From NCBI GenBank assembly GCA_031283025.1, contig JAITCP010000035.1, positions 1-5,816 on the forward strand: a stretch of 5,816 bases of DNA, written 5' to 3'. Made by a program: the position numbers and the translations under genes. The DNA comes from Spirochaetaceae bacterium (GTDB lineage: Bacteria > Spirochaetota > Spirochaetia > Treponematales > Breznakiellaceae). The notes beneath the pieces are model-generated. The model saw nothing but the letters and a program-made list of their open reading frames with translations. It made no database searches and was not told the DNA's origin. Below, piece by piece: positions 5,628 through 5,816 of the stretch (position 1 is its first letter; the number at the start of each line of letters is the position of its first letter).

Positions 5628-5816
5628 ATGGCTGATGTTGAAGGAACAAAGGTAGAGAAAAATTACCACATTGACGTGCCTTTTAAGACAAACGGGGATT
5701 TTCATGTAAAGGGCGCGGCGAATCTTGACTGGGGGATGAAGAAACACTTAACCAGCATTTTCAACCCCCAGAGCGGCAACACGGTGATGTTCGCTTTTGA
5801 TCACGGTTATTTCATG
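5628..5816 (+). CDS. lsrF: LsrF, 3-hydroxy-5-phosphonooxypentane-2,4-dione thiolase (5' part, cut by window end)
   Basis: LsrF moves an acetyl group from the isomerised phospho-AI-2 (P-HPD) to coenzyme A, giving dihydroxyacetone phosphate and acetyl-CoA, the last step of AI-2 breakdown. Only the first 63 codons are here, open to the last base, against about 290 in the family. They match the LsrF N terminus: NLDWGMKKHL (32-41), IFNPQSGNTVM (44-54) and FAFDHGYFM (55-63), the first strand of the class I aldolase-like barrel. The ATG follows GGAGGT at 5617-5622 with a 5-base spacer. The active-site lysine lies beyond the window. Related DhnA-type aldolases share the FDHG motif, but the DWGM and FNPxxG blocks, with lsrK nearby, favour LsrF. 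Confidence 0.9.
   Translation, partial: MADVEGTKVEKNYHIDVPFKTNGDFHVKGAANLDWGMKKHLTSIFNPQSGNTVMFAFDHGYFM

Overview
The window looks like chromosomal DNA from a moderately GC-rich spirochaete, most likely a termite-gut-type Treponema. This is an inference from the style of the Lon protein and the base composition, not from a database match. There are six protein-coding genes and no RNA genes, CRISPR array or intact insertion sequence.

Layout. Bases 1-247 form a structured leader or intergenic region: a long hairpin at 11-75, then a smaller hairpin (155-175) with a long T-rich tract, then the lon ribosome binding site. Bases 248-2806 (+) encode a full-length Lon protease of 852 residues. It keeps all catalytic motifs but carries a Gly/Asn-rich insertion of about 50 residues just before the ATPase domain and an Ala/Pro-rich insertion before the protease domain. 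Lon converges, with a 16-base gap, on a small cupin gene (2823-3176, -). That gene has its own promoter-like sequence with a palindrome over the -10 box. Bases 3177-3337 also hold a CCACGGAG-type inverted repeat. Next is a 524-residue FGGY kinase recognisable as the autoinducer-2 kinase LsrK (3338-4912, -). Behind it, on the same strand, is an AT-richer HicBA toxin-antitoxin pair (4968-5335, -); hicB is only 59 codons and overlaps hicA by four bases. A 292-base divergent control region (5336-5627) has a consensus -10 box followed by three tandem palindromes built on TTGWWCAA. It leads into the first 63 codons of lsrF (5628 to window end, +).

How the genes work together. LsrK phosphorylates AI-2 (DPD) and LsrF performs the last step of phospho-AI-2 breakdown, so the right half is an AI-2 processing locus with its kinase and thiolase genes on divergent strands. 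A toxin-antitoxin module sits between them, 55 bases upstream of lsrK and with no clear terminator, so hicBA and lsrK may share a transcript. The repeated TTGWWCAA palindromes at the expected lsrF transcription start are the best candidates for an AI-2-responsive operator. The cupin downstream of lsrK could belong to the same pathway, but its substrate cannot be read from the sequence. The most notable items are the palindrome array, the TA module inside the lsr locus, the Lon insertions and the structured lon leader.
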